Source: JAGWJU01 sp035533295 | GTDB taxonomy: Bacteria; Elusimicrobiota; Elusimicrobia; UBA1565; UBA9628 | DNA: 57,999 nt | Direction of reading: 5' to 3' | NCBI GenBank assembly: GCA_035533295.1 | Contig: DATLUA010000001.1 | Span: forward strand, 1 to 57,999 | Part shown: piece after piece, positions 18,570 to 25,993 of the stretch | Numbering within the stretch: position 1 is the stretch's first letter | How the letters are laid out: each line of letters starts with the position of its first letter | Position numbers and translations under genes: made by a program | The notes under the pieces: model-generated | The model's database searches: none | What the model saw: the letters and a program-made list of their open reading frames with translations, nothing else | What the model was told of the DNA's origin: nothing

Positions 18570-19574
18570 CTATCGGTAGAAATCACGGATCCAGCGATGC
18601 TCCGCGATGGCCTTTAATTCCCGCTCATCGTAATAGTTTCCGTCCGACGCGGCGGCGTTCTGCAGGACATGCGGCGCCCGCCTCATCCCCGGTATAACCG
18701 TGGAAACGGCCGGAAAGCTCAGGCAATACTTGAGAGCGGCGGTGATGAGGTCGGAGGCCCTCGGCCCCAGCACGGCCGATTTGAGCGTCTGCGCGCGACG
18801 ACAGGTTTCCGTCAGACGCTCGCCGGCGAAATAGTAGCTGCGGAAATCCTCGGGCTCGAAGCGCGTATCCAGAGACAGAGTTCCGGTTAATCCCCCTTCG
18901 TCGAAGGGGCAGCGCACGACGACCGCCACGCCCTTCTCGCGGCAGAGAGGAAAAAGGCGGTCCGCCGCGCGCTGATCGAAAAGATTGAAGAGAACCTGGA
19001 CCTGATCGACGAACCCGCCGCGGATTAGGCCGAGGCCCGATTCCGGATCGTCGCTGTTGAGAGAAGCGCCGAAATGCAGAATCTTCCCCTCTTTCTTGAG
19101 GCGAGCGATGGTTTCTCGAACCTCCGGCCACGCCGGATCTTTAAGCCAGGCATCCGTCCAAACGTGGAATTGCTCCAGCTGCAGAACGCCCACGCCCAAA
19201 TTGCGCAGGGATTTCTCCACGCACTGGACAATCCAGCCGGGAGGAAAAGCCAAGGACAGCGGCGTCATGGGGCGCGCCGGCCACTGCATGTTCTTGGGCG
19301 GAATCTTCGTCGAGACGACGAGGTCTCCAGCGCGCGCGTTCTTAACGAGGCGCGCGATGAGTTTTTCCGAATGGCCGTGGCCGTAAGCGAAGGCCGTGTC
19401 GAAATAATTGATGCCGCAATCCAGGGCGGAACGAAGCGCGCGCAGGGACTCCTCGTCGTCCGTCTTCCCCCACATGGACTTGCCGATGCCCCAGCCCCCG
19501 AAGCCGACTTCGGAAACCAAAAACCCGGTGCGGCCGAAAGGACGCCTTAGAACGCCGGCCTTGGTCGCCGTCAT
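18570..19574 (-). CDS. Aldo/keto reductase
   Basis: This 334-residue NADPH-dependent oxidoreductase has the AKR barrel signatures: FGRTGFLVSEVGFGGWGIGK at the start, DCGINYFDTAFAYGHGHSEK with catalytic D and Y, then a lysine in VVSTKIPPKN. The histidine position corresponds to QLEQFHVWTD, and TVIPGMRRAPHVLQNAAASD is the cofactor-binding end. The ATG at 19574 overlaps the O-methyltransferase stop (ATGA). It is therefore the second gene of a coupled leftward unit with the methyltransferase; the GT2 and SDR genes follow. A role in surface sugar or small-molecule reduction is plausible but unproven. Confidence 0.92.
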   Translation of the reverse strand: MTATKAGVLRRPFGRTGFLVSEVGFGGWGIGKSMWGKTDDEESLRALRSALDCGINYFDTAFAYGHGHSEKLIARLVKNARAGDLVVSTKIPPKNMQWPARPMTPLSLAFPPGWIVQCVEKSLRNLGVGVLQLEQFHVWTDAWLKDPAWPEVRETIARLKKEGKILHFGASLNSDDPESGLGLIRGGFVDQVQVLFNLFDQRAADRLFPLCREKGVAVVVRCPFDEGGLTGTLSLDTRFEPEDFRSYYFAGERLTETCRRAQTLKSAVLGPRASDLITAALKYCLSFPAVSTVIPGMRRAPHVLQNAAASDGNYYDERELKAIAEHRWIRDFYR

Positions 19575-20284
19575 CGGCGCACGGCCACGGCCATCCCTTC
19601 GGACGTGGGGATTATGGCGCAGGAGGAGAACAGCCTCGCATCGGCCATGGTTTTCAGGAACTCTCTCATCGCCGGAACTCCGGCGGCATCCTCGCCGGCT
19701 TTTTCCGGCGCGAGGTGGAGCTTGCCGAAAAGGTACGCGTTGTCCCCGATGATCAGGCCGCCGGAACGCACGTTGTCCACGGCCCAGCGCAGGTAGCGGT
19801 GATAATTGGCCTTGTCCGCGTCGATAAAGCACACATCGAAAGGTCCTTCCGAGCTAAGACGCGGAAGGACGTCCAAGGCCGCGCCCTCATGAACGACAAT
19901 CGCTTTCGCGAAGCCGGCGCTTTCGATGTTTTGGCGCGCCACCGCGGCATGCCGTGCGTCGTATTCCACGGTATGCACGACGCCTCCGGCGCCCAGCGCC
20001 CGGGCCAGATAGCAGGTGGAATATCCGGCCAGCGTTCCCACTTCGACGATCTTGCGCGCGCCGCAGGAGCGGGCCAGCGCCTCCAGAATTTTTCCCTCCT
20101 CCGGGCCGATGCTGATCGGCGGCAGGCCTTTTTCGGGAATTTCGCGCCGGATTTTTTCGAGGACGGGGTCCTCGCCGCCCAGGAGCTCCGCCGCGAACTC
20201 AAGGAGCGCCCGCGGCTGCGCCGCGGCGGCTCCTCCGGAAGAATGCGAGGACGGCGTTTTCGGTGAAACGGATGTTTTCGGCAT
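19571..20284 (-). CDS. SAM-dependent O-methyltransferase (COG4122, catechol-OMT-like)
   Basis: The 237-residue protein has the class I methyltransferase motifs: VEVGTLAGYSTCYLARALGA (motif I), VVHTVEYDARHAAVARQNIE (motif II acidic residue), and FDVCFIDADKANYHRYLRWA, whose aspartates bind the divalent metal in the catechol-OMT-like family, followed by GGLIIGDNAYLFG. The first 25 residues are serine/alanine-rich and may be a flexible tail. It starts the coupled run with the aldo/keto reductase. The acceptor could be a phenolic, a sugar or a quinone-type compound. Confidence 0.9.
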   Translation of the reverse strand: MPKTSVSPKTPSSHSSGGAAAAQPRALLEFAAELLGGEDPVLEKIRREIPEKGLPPISIGPEEGKILEALARSCGARKIVEVGTLAGYSTCYLARALGAGGVVHTVEYDARHAAVARQNIESAGFAKAIVVHEGAALDVLPRLSSEGPFDVCFIDADKANYHRYLRWAVDNVRSGGLIIGDNAYLFGKLHLAPEKAGEDAAGVPAMREFLKTMADARLFSSCAIIPTSEGMAVAVRR

Positions 20285-20328
20285 GGTGAAAACTTAGCAT
20301 CTCAACGCGGCAGCGTCAAGGGGCGCGA

Positions 20329-20688
20329 TCAACGCGCGCTCGAATGCGGCGCGACCTGCTCCTTAAGTCGGACGATTTCGGACTCCATTTTTTTCGCGAA
20401 CATGAAGCCGTACATCCTGAAATCCGCGCGAAAGGACAGCACGGGATGCCGGAAGGTCGCGGGCGCGTTTCTCTCGATGAAAAAATGTCCGGTCCATGCG
20501 AATCCGTAGGAAAGAACCAAGCCCAAAACCAAGAATCGCCAGTCGCCAAAAAGCGCCGCGGCGGCCAGGCAGAGAAGCCCCATCGTGGTTCCGATGAAAT
20601 GAAGCCGGCGGTTGCCCCGCCTCATGTGCTGGGAAATATAGGACGGCCAGAACTCGTCCAGGGATGAGAAGCGAACATGTTCGGTCAT
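20329..20688 (-). CDS. Mpo1-like (DUF962) membrane protein
   Basis: The 119-residue protein has the DUF962/Mpo1 pattern: SLDEFWPSYISQHMRRGNRR near the start with the histidine-containing H-x4-R-x2-HFIGT segment, two membrane helices (LLCLAAAALFGDWRFLVLGL and the following stretch), and WTGHFFIERNAPATFRHPVL with conserved histidines. Yeast Mpo1 is an iron-dependent dioxygenase that alpha-oxidises 2-hydroxy fatty acids; bacterial members are uncharacterised. The ATG at 20688 starts MTEHVRFSSL; a longer reading would run into the tRNA gene, so I excluded it. Confidence 0.88.
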   Translation of the reverse strand: MTEHVRFSSLDEFWPSYISQHMRRGNRRLHFIGTTMGLLCLAAAALFGDWRFLVLGLVLSYGFAWTGHFFIERNAPATFRHPVLSFRADFRMYGFMFAKKMESEIVRLKEQVAPHSSAR

Positions 20689-20707
20689 GGCGCGAATGCC
20701 GTAAAAC

Positions 20708-20798
20708 CGGAGAGGGAGGGATTCGAACCCTCGATACCCGTTTACACAGGTATAACGGTTTAGCAAACCGTCGGTTTCAGCCGCTCACCCACCTCTCC
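20708..20798 (-). tRNA. tRNA-Ser (anticodon GCT); attachment site of the integrative element
   Basis: Read on the minus strand the acceptor arms GGAGAGG and CCTCTCC pair perfectly. A GGTTCGAATCC T-loop, a long variable arm and the discriminator G are present. The anticodon loop TTGCTAA gives GCT, decoding AGC/AGU serine codons. No CCA is encoded. The 5' half (acceptor to anticodon) is duplicated, with five differences in 40, at 38401 and 40915. The current 5' half was therefore probably supplied by the integrated element, while the 3' half is the host original. The chimeric anticodon stem ACGGT/ACCGT pairs correctly, so the gene should be functional. Confidence 0.97.
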
Positions 20799-20825
20799 AA
20801 AATCGAAAAGCGCTACGAAATTATA

Positions 20826-21893
20826 CTAATTTTCACTGAAGCCCGATTGGCTTAATTTCGAGCGTAGTGCTAGCGTAGTGCTGTTTTGCAGGGAATCATT
20901 CCCCAAAAGCTGAATCGTCGAGCGCCAGATGCCCTTGTTGACGTGGGCGTAGCGCTGGAGCATGCGCAGCGAGCTGTGGCCCATGTATTCCTGAACCGTG
21001 CGGATGTCCGCGCCCTTTGAGATCAACTCCGAGGCGAAATTGTGCCGGAGGGCGTGGAAGGTCAGCTCGGGCATTCCCAGGTCCTTCTTGAGCCGTTCAA
21101 AGGCCTTCCTGATCGCGCCGTCAAAGACCAGCTTCTTTCCGGCCTTGTCGCAAAAAACGTAGGGTGAGGTCCGAGGCATCAGCTCGAAGAAAGCCTTGAG
21201 TTCCGGGTGGATCGGGATTTCCCGCAGCTTCTGGCTCTTGGTGTGCGTGACGCTGATCGTCTCCTGCGCCAAGTCCACCTCTTTCCAGCGCAGATTGAAA
21301 ATCTCGCTCTGGCGCATGCCGGTCTTTAGCGCCATGAGAATGGCGGGCTTGAGCGCGTCGGGGCTGGCCTCAAGCAGCTTCCTTCGCTCCTCGGCGGTCA
21401 GAATGCGAATCGGGATGCGCTCCTCCTTGAAGAGGCGCACTTCCTTGACCGGGTTCCTGTAAGCGTAGCCCCACAGCACGGCCTTGGTGTAAATAGTCTT
21501 GAGGACGGCCAGCTCGCGGTTGATCGTGGCCTCTTTGACGAAATCCTTGCGGCTGGCCTTGTAGCCCTCGATCTGCTCGGCCTGGATGTTGGCCAGCGGC
21601 ACGTCGCCGAAGTAGCCCTTGAGCTTCTTGATGATGACATCGTCATCCACCCAAGAGCGCTTGTTCACCTTGGAGTGCTTCTCCAGGAACTGCGTGCACA
21701 TCCAGAAGAAGTTCGTGCTCTGCCCCTTGTGGCTGGGCAGATGATACTCCTCGGTGAACTGGTGGTGCTTCTCCAAGTAGATGCGCATGGCCAGCCGCTT
21801 GTCGGAGGTGTCGGTGCTGCCCGTCTTCACCTTGCCCTTGAGCTGGACGCGGTACCACCAGTGCGGCGAATCTTTCCGTCTAAATATTCCCAT
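20826..21893 (-). CDS. Tyrosine recombinase (phage-type integrase)
   Basis: The 355-residue enzyme has an N-terminal arm-binding region (MGIFRRKDSPHWWYRVQLKG), a SAM-like core-binding domain around residues 60-165, and the catalytic domain. Visible catalytic residues are R in KTGMRQSEIF, H-x2-R in FHALRHNFASEL, the second histidine in MGHSSLRMLQ and the tyrosine in RYAHVN. It should catalyse integration at, and with a helper excision from, tRNA-Ser. The start ATG has GGAGG six bases upstream. The 3' end of the gene (20861-20882) encodes the left pair of 11-bp putative arm sites, so the coding sequence and att region overlap. Confidence 0.96.
   Translation of the reverse strand: MGIFRRKDSPHWWYRVQLKGKVKTGSTDTSDKRLAMRIYLEKHHQFTEEYHLPSHKGQSTNFFWMCTQFLEKHSKVNKRSWVDDDVIIKKLKGYFGDVPLANIQAEQIEGYKASRKDFVKEATINRELAVLKTIYTKAVLWGYAYRNPVKEVRLFKEERIPIRILTAEERRKLLEASPDALKPAILMALKTGMRQSEIFNLRWKEVDLAQETISVTHTKSQKLREIPIHPELKAFFELMPRTSPYVFCDKAGKKLVFDGAIRKAFERLKKDLGMPELTFHALRHNFASELISKGADIRTVQEYMGHSSLRMLQRYAHVNKGIWRSTIQLLGNDSLQNSTTLALRSKLSQSGFSEN
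20861..20882 (+). repeat. Left tandem 11-bp repeat, putative integrase arm sites
   Basis: AGCGTAGTGCT occurs twice head to tail (20861-20871 and 20872-20882). A matching tandem pair, AGCGTAGTGTT then TACGTAGTGTT, lies near the other end of the element at 38283-38304. Each pair is about 95-100 bp from its tRNA-derived core, on the inner side. Arm-type sites of this arrangement are known for tyrosine integrases; assignment here is from position and sequence only. Confidence 0.65.
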
Positions 21894-21915
21894 TGGAGAC
21901 CTCCGATTTTAGCAA

Positions 21916-22260
21916 CTATTGAGCCAATCCTGCACGTTTCTCGTCGGGAGCCTGCCCGTCCAGGTCCGGCGGGCCGTCGGGCTCGTCCGTGAATTCCATT
22001 TTCCTGATCTCCGCGAGCACGTCCTCGGGCATGTCGAAGAGGCTGTAGTCGATCTCGCCGGGCCGCGTGTTCCGCCGCGGGTAGCCGCGCACGCTGCGCT
22101 TCTCGGCCCACTTGTCGATGGCCATCCGGTCGAAGCGCACCAGCCGCCCGAATGGGATGAACGGCACCTCCCGGTTCTTGATGAACTTATAGATCAGCCA
22201 CTTGGAAATTCCAAGGTACTTGGAGAGCTCGTCCACGTCCAGGTATCGTTTCTCGATCAA
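21916..22260 (-). CDS. Small helix-turn-helix protein, excisionase/AlpA-like
   Basis: The 114-residue protein opens IEKRYLDVDELSKYLGISKW, the start of a MerR/excisionase-type winged helix that continues LIYKFIKNREVPFIPFGRLV and RFDRMAIDKWAEKR. This is the typical DNA-binding domain of helix_turn_helix_17 excisionases. A 55-residue acidic tail follows. Its TTG start overlaps the TGA stop of the coupling-protein gene, and GGGAGGTGA sits five bases upstream, so translation is coupled. Placed right beside the integrase, it probably acts as the directionality factor or as a regulator of the mobility genes. Confidence 0.85.
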   Translation of the reverse strand: MIEKRYLDVDELSKYLGISKWLIYKFIKNREVPFIPFGRLVRFDRMAIDKWAEKRSVRGYPRRNTRPGEIDYSLFDMPEDVLAEIRKMEFTDEPDGPPDLDGQAPDEKRAGLAQ

Positions 22261-24158
22261 GGCTTCACCTCCCCGAATTCGTTGAATCCGCCCCGGCCCT
22301 TCCGAAGATAGCTGCGCAGGTCGATGCCGTTGCCGCGCGGGACCTTGCCGGCTCTTTGCGGCAGCAGCCGGTCGATGGCGCCCATGTCCTCGCGCGATCC
22401 TCCGCGCATGTCGAGCTGCGCCAGGTCGTAGTGGTAGGGCTGCTTGACCAGGAGCACTCCCTGGTGCGGCTGGAGCTTGCGGATGATGTTGGGGTCCACG
22501 TTGAAGGCCTCGACGGTCCGCGCCGAGCCCATCCCCGTGCGCCTCTTCTCGAAGAGGAACACGTCCTCGGTCTGCGCCGTGTACTCGGTCCGGTCGTGGG
22601 TGCCGATCATCCGCGCGAACTCCTCGATGGTCGCCGGCGAGTCCTGGCGCATGATGATCTTGATGTTGGCGTTGTCCAAGATTTCGTCCTTGAAGTATTC
22701 GCCGCGGCGCACGAGCTGACCCAGGCTTTGATGGGCCAAGGTCAGCGCGAAGCGAGCCCCGCCGCACTTGGACATGAAGTCCCCGAAGGCGTCGAAGGCG
22801 AAGCAGTTGAACTCGTCCACGTAGATGGGCGTGAACACCCGCTCCTCCCTGGGGATCTTGTTCTGGATGTAGTCGGAGGTCCCGCGCAGGTCTTGGAGAA
22901 AGAGCCGCGCCAGCCTCTCGGCCGTCTCCTGGTAGGCCTGGGTGTTGAAGACCAGGTAGATGATCTTCCTTTGGCGAATCGCCTCCAGGAAGTCGATCTC
23001 CGGGCAGTAGGTGTCGAACAAGGGCCAGAAGTCGTTCTTGATGATCAGGCCCAGGTCCTTGACCAAGCCCGTGATATCCTTGGTCACGGTCTTGAAGTTC
23101 TCGTAGAAGTCGCGCAGATGCTCCTTGGCCGCCGGGTCCTTGCACAGCTCATGGACCCTTTGCATGGCCTCTTGGTTGCTCAAGCATAGGTAGAGATCCT
23201 CCAAGTTGTAGTAGAGCCCCGTTCCCTCCAGGCCGAGGATCGCGGTGAGCAAGGTGTCCTCGCTCGTTTTCTTGTAATACTCCTCGGTCCAGGTGAACGC
23301 GCCGATGAGCTTGTCCTTCTTTTGCGTGGCGTTGCCGAAGCTCAAGGGATTGTAGGTGCGCGAGCGCGTGGGATCGCTCAGGGAAAAGAGCATCAGGTCC
23401 TTGCCCCGTCCGCAACGCTCGGCCTCGGCCGAGATGGCCGCCAGGTGCTCCACGTCGCCTTTCCCGTCAAAGAAGATCACGGGATGCCCCTTGGCGATGT
23501 CCTGGAGTGCCAGGGGCAGCATGACCGAGACGGTTTTCCCGGAGCGGCTGGCGCCGACGCAGTAGGTATGGCTCGTGCGCCAGGAGTCGGGGAGCACGAG
23601 CGCCTTGGCGCCCTTGGATGACGTGGAAGCGCCGAGGAAGGCCGCGTCGCCGGTGGTCTTGTCCCGCAGGGCCCGGATCTTCTCGGGGCTGACCTTGAAC
23701 CGGCCAAGGTCCTCGGGATCGAATTTCTCGGAGCGGGTGCTGACCAGGAAGTAGATGGTCAGGCCCAGGCACAGCGGGCCGAAGAGCACGAGCCAGACCC
23801 AGAACAGGCCCAGCGGTCCGACCGCCGGCGTCCAGAGCAGGCCATGCAGCTCCTTTTGAATGGCCCTGGCGAGGTGGTACCAGATAGCCGGGTTCAATAT
23901 CTTGAGTTTCGGGTCATCGAAGGGGCCGCGATGCGCCAAGCCCCAGCGCAGGAGCCATTGGTAGCGGTCCGCGGCCCACAGGACGTAGCCTCCCGATTGT
24001 AGGAAGACGAGCAGCATGAACGGCACCCTCTTGAACACGACCGATTCCTTCGGCGGTTTCCAAAGCGCCAGCGCCCGGTACGCCTGGGCGATGAGCCAGG
24101 GAATCCCCGCGACAAGCCAGTAGCCAGCCTCGAACGCCAATGATTTGATCTTGTCCAT
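22257..24158 (-). CDS. VirD4/TraG/TraD-family coupling ATPase
   Basis: The 633-residue protein has up to four N-terminal membrane segments within residues 10-150. A P-loop follows, CVGASRSGKTVSVMLPLALQ near residue 205, then IFFDGKGDVEHLAAI and the Walker B-like TPIYVDEFNCFAFDAFGDFM near residue 445. That last segment and the RFALTLAHQSLGQL stretch match the TraG/TraM-recognition C-terminal half. Such ATPases bring relaxosome-bound DNA to a conjugation channel. No channel genes are in the element, so it would rely on another element's apparatus or have a different DNA-translocation role. It is followed by the HTH gene with a 4-base overlap. Confidence 0.9.
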   Translation of the reverse strand: MDKIKSLAFEAGYWLVAGIPWLIAQAYRALALWKPPKESVVFKRVPFMLLVFLQSGGYVLWAADRYQWLLRWGLAHRGPFDDPKLKILNPAIWYHLARAIQKELHGLLWTPAVGPLGLFWVWLVLFGPLCLGLTIYFLVSTRSEKFDPEDLGRFKVSPEKIRALRDKTTGDAAFLGASTSSKGAKALVLPDSWRTSHTYCVGASRSGKTVSVMLPLALQDIAKGHPVIFFDGKGDVEHLAAISAEAERCGRGKDLMLFSLSDPTRSRTYNPLSFGNATQKKDKLIGAFTWTEEYYKKTSEDTLLTAILGLEGTGLYYNLEDLYLCLSNQEAMQRVHELCKDPAAKEHLRDFYENFKTVTKDITGLVKDLGLIIKNDFWPLFDTYCPEIDFLEAIRQRKIIYLVFNTQAYQETAERLARLFLQDLRGTSDYIQNKIPREERVFTPIYVDEFNCFAFDAFGDFMSKCGGARFALTLAHQSLGQLVRRGEYFKDEILDNANIKIIMRQDSPATIEEFARMIGTHDRTEYTAQTEDVFLFEKRRTGMGSARTVEAFNVDPNIIRKLQPHQGVLLVKQPYHYDLAQLDMRGGSREDMGAIDRLLPQRAGKVPRGNGIDLRSYLRKGRGGFNEFGEVKP

Positions 24159-24169
24159 TCACTACCTCC

Positions 24170-24919
24170 TTAATGAGCCGACAACTCGGCGAGTTTGATC
24201 CGGCCGCGCTTCAAGTTCACAGCCGGCGCTTCCAGCTTGCAGCCCAAGATGTCTTGTTCCAAAGCGAAGGAGATGCGGCCAAGGTCCAAGCCAAGCCGCC
24301 GCGTCCTCAGGCCCTCCAGGAGTTGGGCCAGGCTCTTGAGCCTCTCCGGAGTCCTCAGAACATAGAGAACGTGGCCCGCCGCCGGCCGCTCCAGGTGGTT
24401 CAAGAGAATGCCGCGGTAGCGGTCCGCTCCCTTCTCGGTATTCTCAAACTCAAGCGCCACGCTGAGATTTCCCAGGTTGAAAATCGCGTCCGGCACCCTG
24501 ATCCATGGCCGCTCCTGCCTCAGCTCCCGCTCTGATTTCCAACCCTGGACCCCGGCCATTTCCATGCCCAGCCGCAGGTCCGTCACGGCCTTGTCGTGCT
24601 CAAAAACTCTCAGGTCCAGCTCCTGAACGAAACTCAAATTCCCGGCCAGCCCCCGGCTCTCCAGGTAGGAGTACCCCGGCCTTCCCAGCAGGTAAACCTT
24701 GCTTGCCTCGGTGTACACTGGACGGCTCCTGACCATCCCAAAATGCCCCAGCTTCCTCAGCCTCATCCTTGCCATTTGCAGACTGGCATTCCCAAAACAT
24801 CCCCTGTGTACCTGATCCAAAGTCAGAAATTTTTGGTGCAAAAGTAGATTCAGAAGTCTTATGTCCCTGTCTTGTATTCTCACTCCCTTCCAAGTTAATT
24901 TGTCCTTGGCTACATCCAT
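24170..24919 (-). CDS. Replication-relaxation (Replic_Relax) family protein
   Basis: The 249-residue form from the ATG at 24919 begins MDVAKDKLTWKGVRIQDRDI. It has a winged-helix N-terminus (RLLNLLLHQKFLTLDQVHRG, then LRKLGHFGMVRSRPVY), a middle HDKAVTDLRLGMEMAGVQGW typical of this family, and a nuclease-like core RVPDAIFNLGNLSVALEFEN, whose D and E-x-E spacing recalls PD-(D/E)xK folds. Members are found on plasmids and integrative elements beside TraG-like genes and may act as atypical relaxases or initiators. An upstream ATG at 25060 also has a good ribosome site (GGGGAGGA) but would run through a perfect 16-bp inverted repeat, so I prefer the shorter start. Confidence 0.75.
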   Translation of the reverse strand: MDVAKDKLTWKGVRIQDRDIRLLNLLLHQKFLTLDQVHRGCFGNASLQMARMRLRKLGHFGMVRSRPVYTEASKVYLLGRPGYSYLESRGLAGNLSFVQELDLRVFEHDKAVTDLRLGMEMAGVQGWKSERELRQERPWIRVPDAIFNLGNLSVALEFENTEKGADRYRGILLNHLERPAAGHVLYVLRTPERLKSLAQLLEGLRTRRLGLDLGRISFALEQDILGCKLEAPAVNLKRGRIKLAELSAH

Positions 24920-24977
24920 TTCCTTTCTTCCCGTTGTTGGCGAGACCCTTGCTTCATTCCAATTTATTGGATGAAGA

Positions 24978-25018
24978 GGGGGAGTGGTCGGCGGTCGAAG
25001 AGCGCCGACCACTCCCCC
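24978..25018. repeat. Perfect 16-bp inverted repeat with 9-base loop
   Basis: The arms GGGGGAGTGGTCGGCG (24978-24993) and its exact complement (25003-25018) enclose GTCGAAGAG. There is no T-run on either side, so it is not a standard terminator. It lies between the unknown 263-residue gene and the Replic_Relax gene, where a transfer or replication origin, or an attenuator for the mobility genes, would fit. The position is observed; the role is inference. Confidence 0.7.
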
Positions 25019-25142
25019 TGGTCGAGCTGCCGTCGTCGGGAGATCGTTCTCATTTTGCATGCCGGCCGTTCCTCCCCATAAAACCTGTTTTATACATTCC
25101 TTTATATATGGATATAACTCTATGGCTCAAGGCAAAAAAATA

Positions 25143-25934
25143 TCAGCGCGGGTGCATGCGCGGTTTCTCCTCCCTTTCCTTCGCCACTCTCTCGACATCT
25201 TTCTTGCGGCCGATCATCTTCTGCGCGTACTCCAGGGGCGTGGAAAACTCCCCCAAAGTCTTCCCTAATTCCTTGACGCAAGAGGCCCCGGAGCCCGTGT
25301 TGACCCACTCTTCCAGCTCGCCGGCGTTCTTCCCAATCGCGCCGCGCAAGTAGCTCTTTAGGTGCTTGTCCTCATCGGCGCCGAAGCCCTCCACGGTGTT
25401 GCGCTGGACCTCGGGCGGGGTGTTCAGGAAGATCAAAGACCGTAGGGCCGCGAAGCGCAGAAGATCCTCTTCCTTAAATCCCTGCTTGAGAAGCCGGGCC
25501 GCCTCCATCAAGCCCTGGACGGTTCCAGGCCAGCGCTCAAGGAGCCGGTAATTGTCCTCCGGCAGCAGTTCCACCAGCTTGTGGATCATCTTGATCGGCA
25601 TGAAGAACCTGTCGCGCATAACGCAGATCACGGCCAGGCGGTTGAAATGGTCGGGCACGATGTAGTGGGCCGTGTGCCGATTCCGGTAGACCGGCAGCGG
25701 GAAAAGGCGCACGCGCGGCGAGCTGTAAAACTGGAGGGTGGAGCGGGTGAGCGGCTCCGCGGGCGGTAGCGGCGTCTCTCGGGTGTTGAAGTGCATCAGG
25801 AAGTCGTCGGTCTCCATCAGGTAGCGCGCGGGGAGTCCGGCGGGTTCGACGTTGGCGTGGTAATACTTCGAGACCTGCTTGGCCGTCATGACCGGCAGGT
25901 CTTGGTAGTCAGCGGAGCCGAATAGGTTAGCCAT
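25143..25934 (-). CDS. Unknown 263-residue protein of the element
   Basis: I do not recognise a family. The first 40 residues (LPVMTAKQVSKYYHANVEPA) could form a MerR-like helix-turn-helix. A middle segment of aromatic and basic residues (SPRVRLFPLPVYRNRHTAHY) is followed by helices, and the C-terminus is very charged (KKDVERVAKEREEKPRMHPR). It has its own excellent promoter with the -10 box six bases from the ATG, so the message is probably leaderless. The gene lies at the head of the mobility genes, transcribed toward them, so an initiator or regulator role is possible. Confidence 0.55.
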   Translation of the reverse strand: MANLFGSADYQDLPVMTAKQVSKYYHANVEPAGLPARYLMETDDFLMHFNTRETPLPPAEPLTRSTLQFYSSPRVRLFPLPVYRNRHTAHYIVPDHFNRLAVICVMRDRFFMPIKMIHKLVELLPEDNYRLLERWPGTVQGLMEAARLLKQGFKEEDLLRFAALRSLIFLNTPPEVQRNTVEGFGADEDKHLKSYLRGAIGKNAGELEEWVNTGSGASCVKELGKTLGEFSTPLEYAQKMIGRKKDVERVAKEREEKPRMHPR

Positions 25935-25940
25935 GAATCA

Positions 25941-25969
25941 ATTATAGACTATGGTCTGTATATTGTCAA
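25941..25969 (-). promoter_or_regulatory. Strong promoter for a leaderless message, with operator-like inverted repeat
   Basis: On the minus strand TTGACA (25969-25964) and TATAAT (25946-25941) are separated by exactly 17 bases, both perfect matches to consensus. Only six bases lie between the -10 box and the ATG at 25934, so transcription should begin at or next to the start codon. The spacer holds an imperfect inverted repeat, TATACAGAC/GTCTATA, reaching the -10 box, a likely repressor site. Confidence 0.8.
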
Positions 25970-25993
25970 GAAGTATTTTTATTAAAACATTGA

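Noticed and set aside
22356..23189. 277-codon plus-strand frame opposite the coupling ATPase gene
   Set aside because: It is a shadow of the TraG-like gene, with valine/leucine/histidine-rich composition and no start signals.
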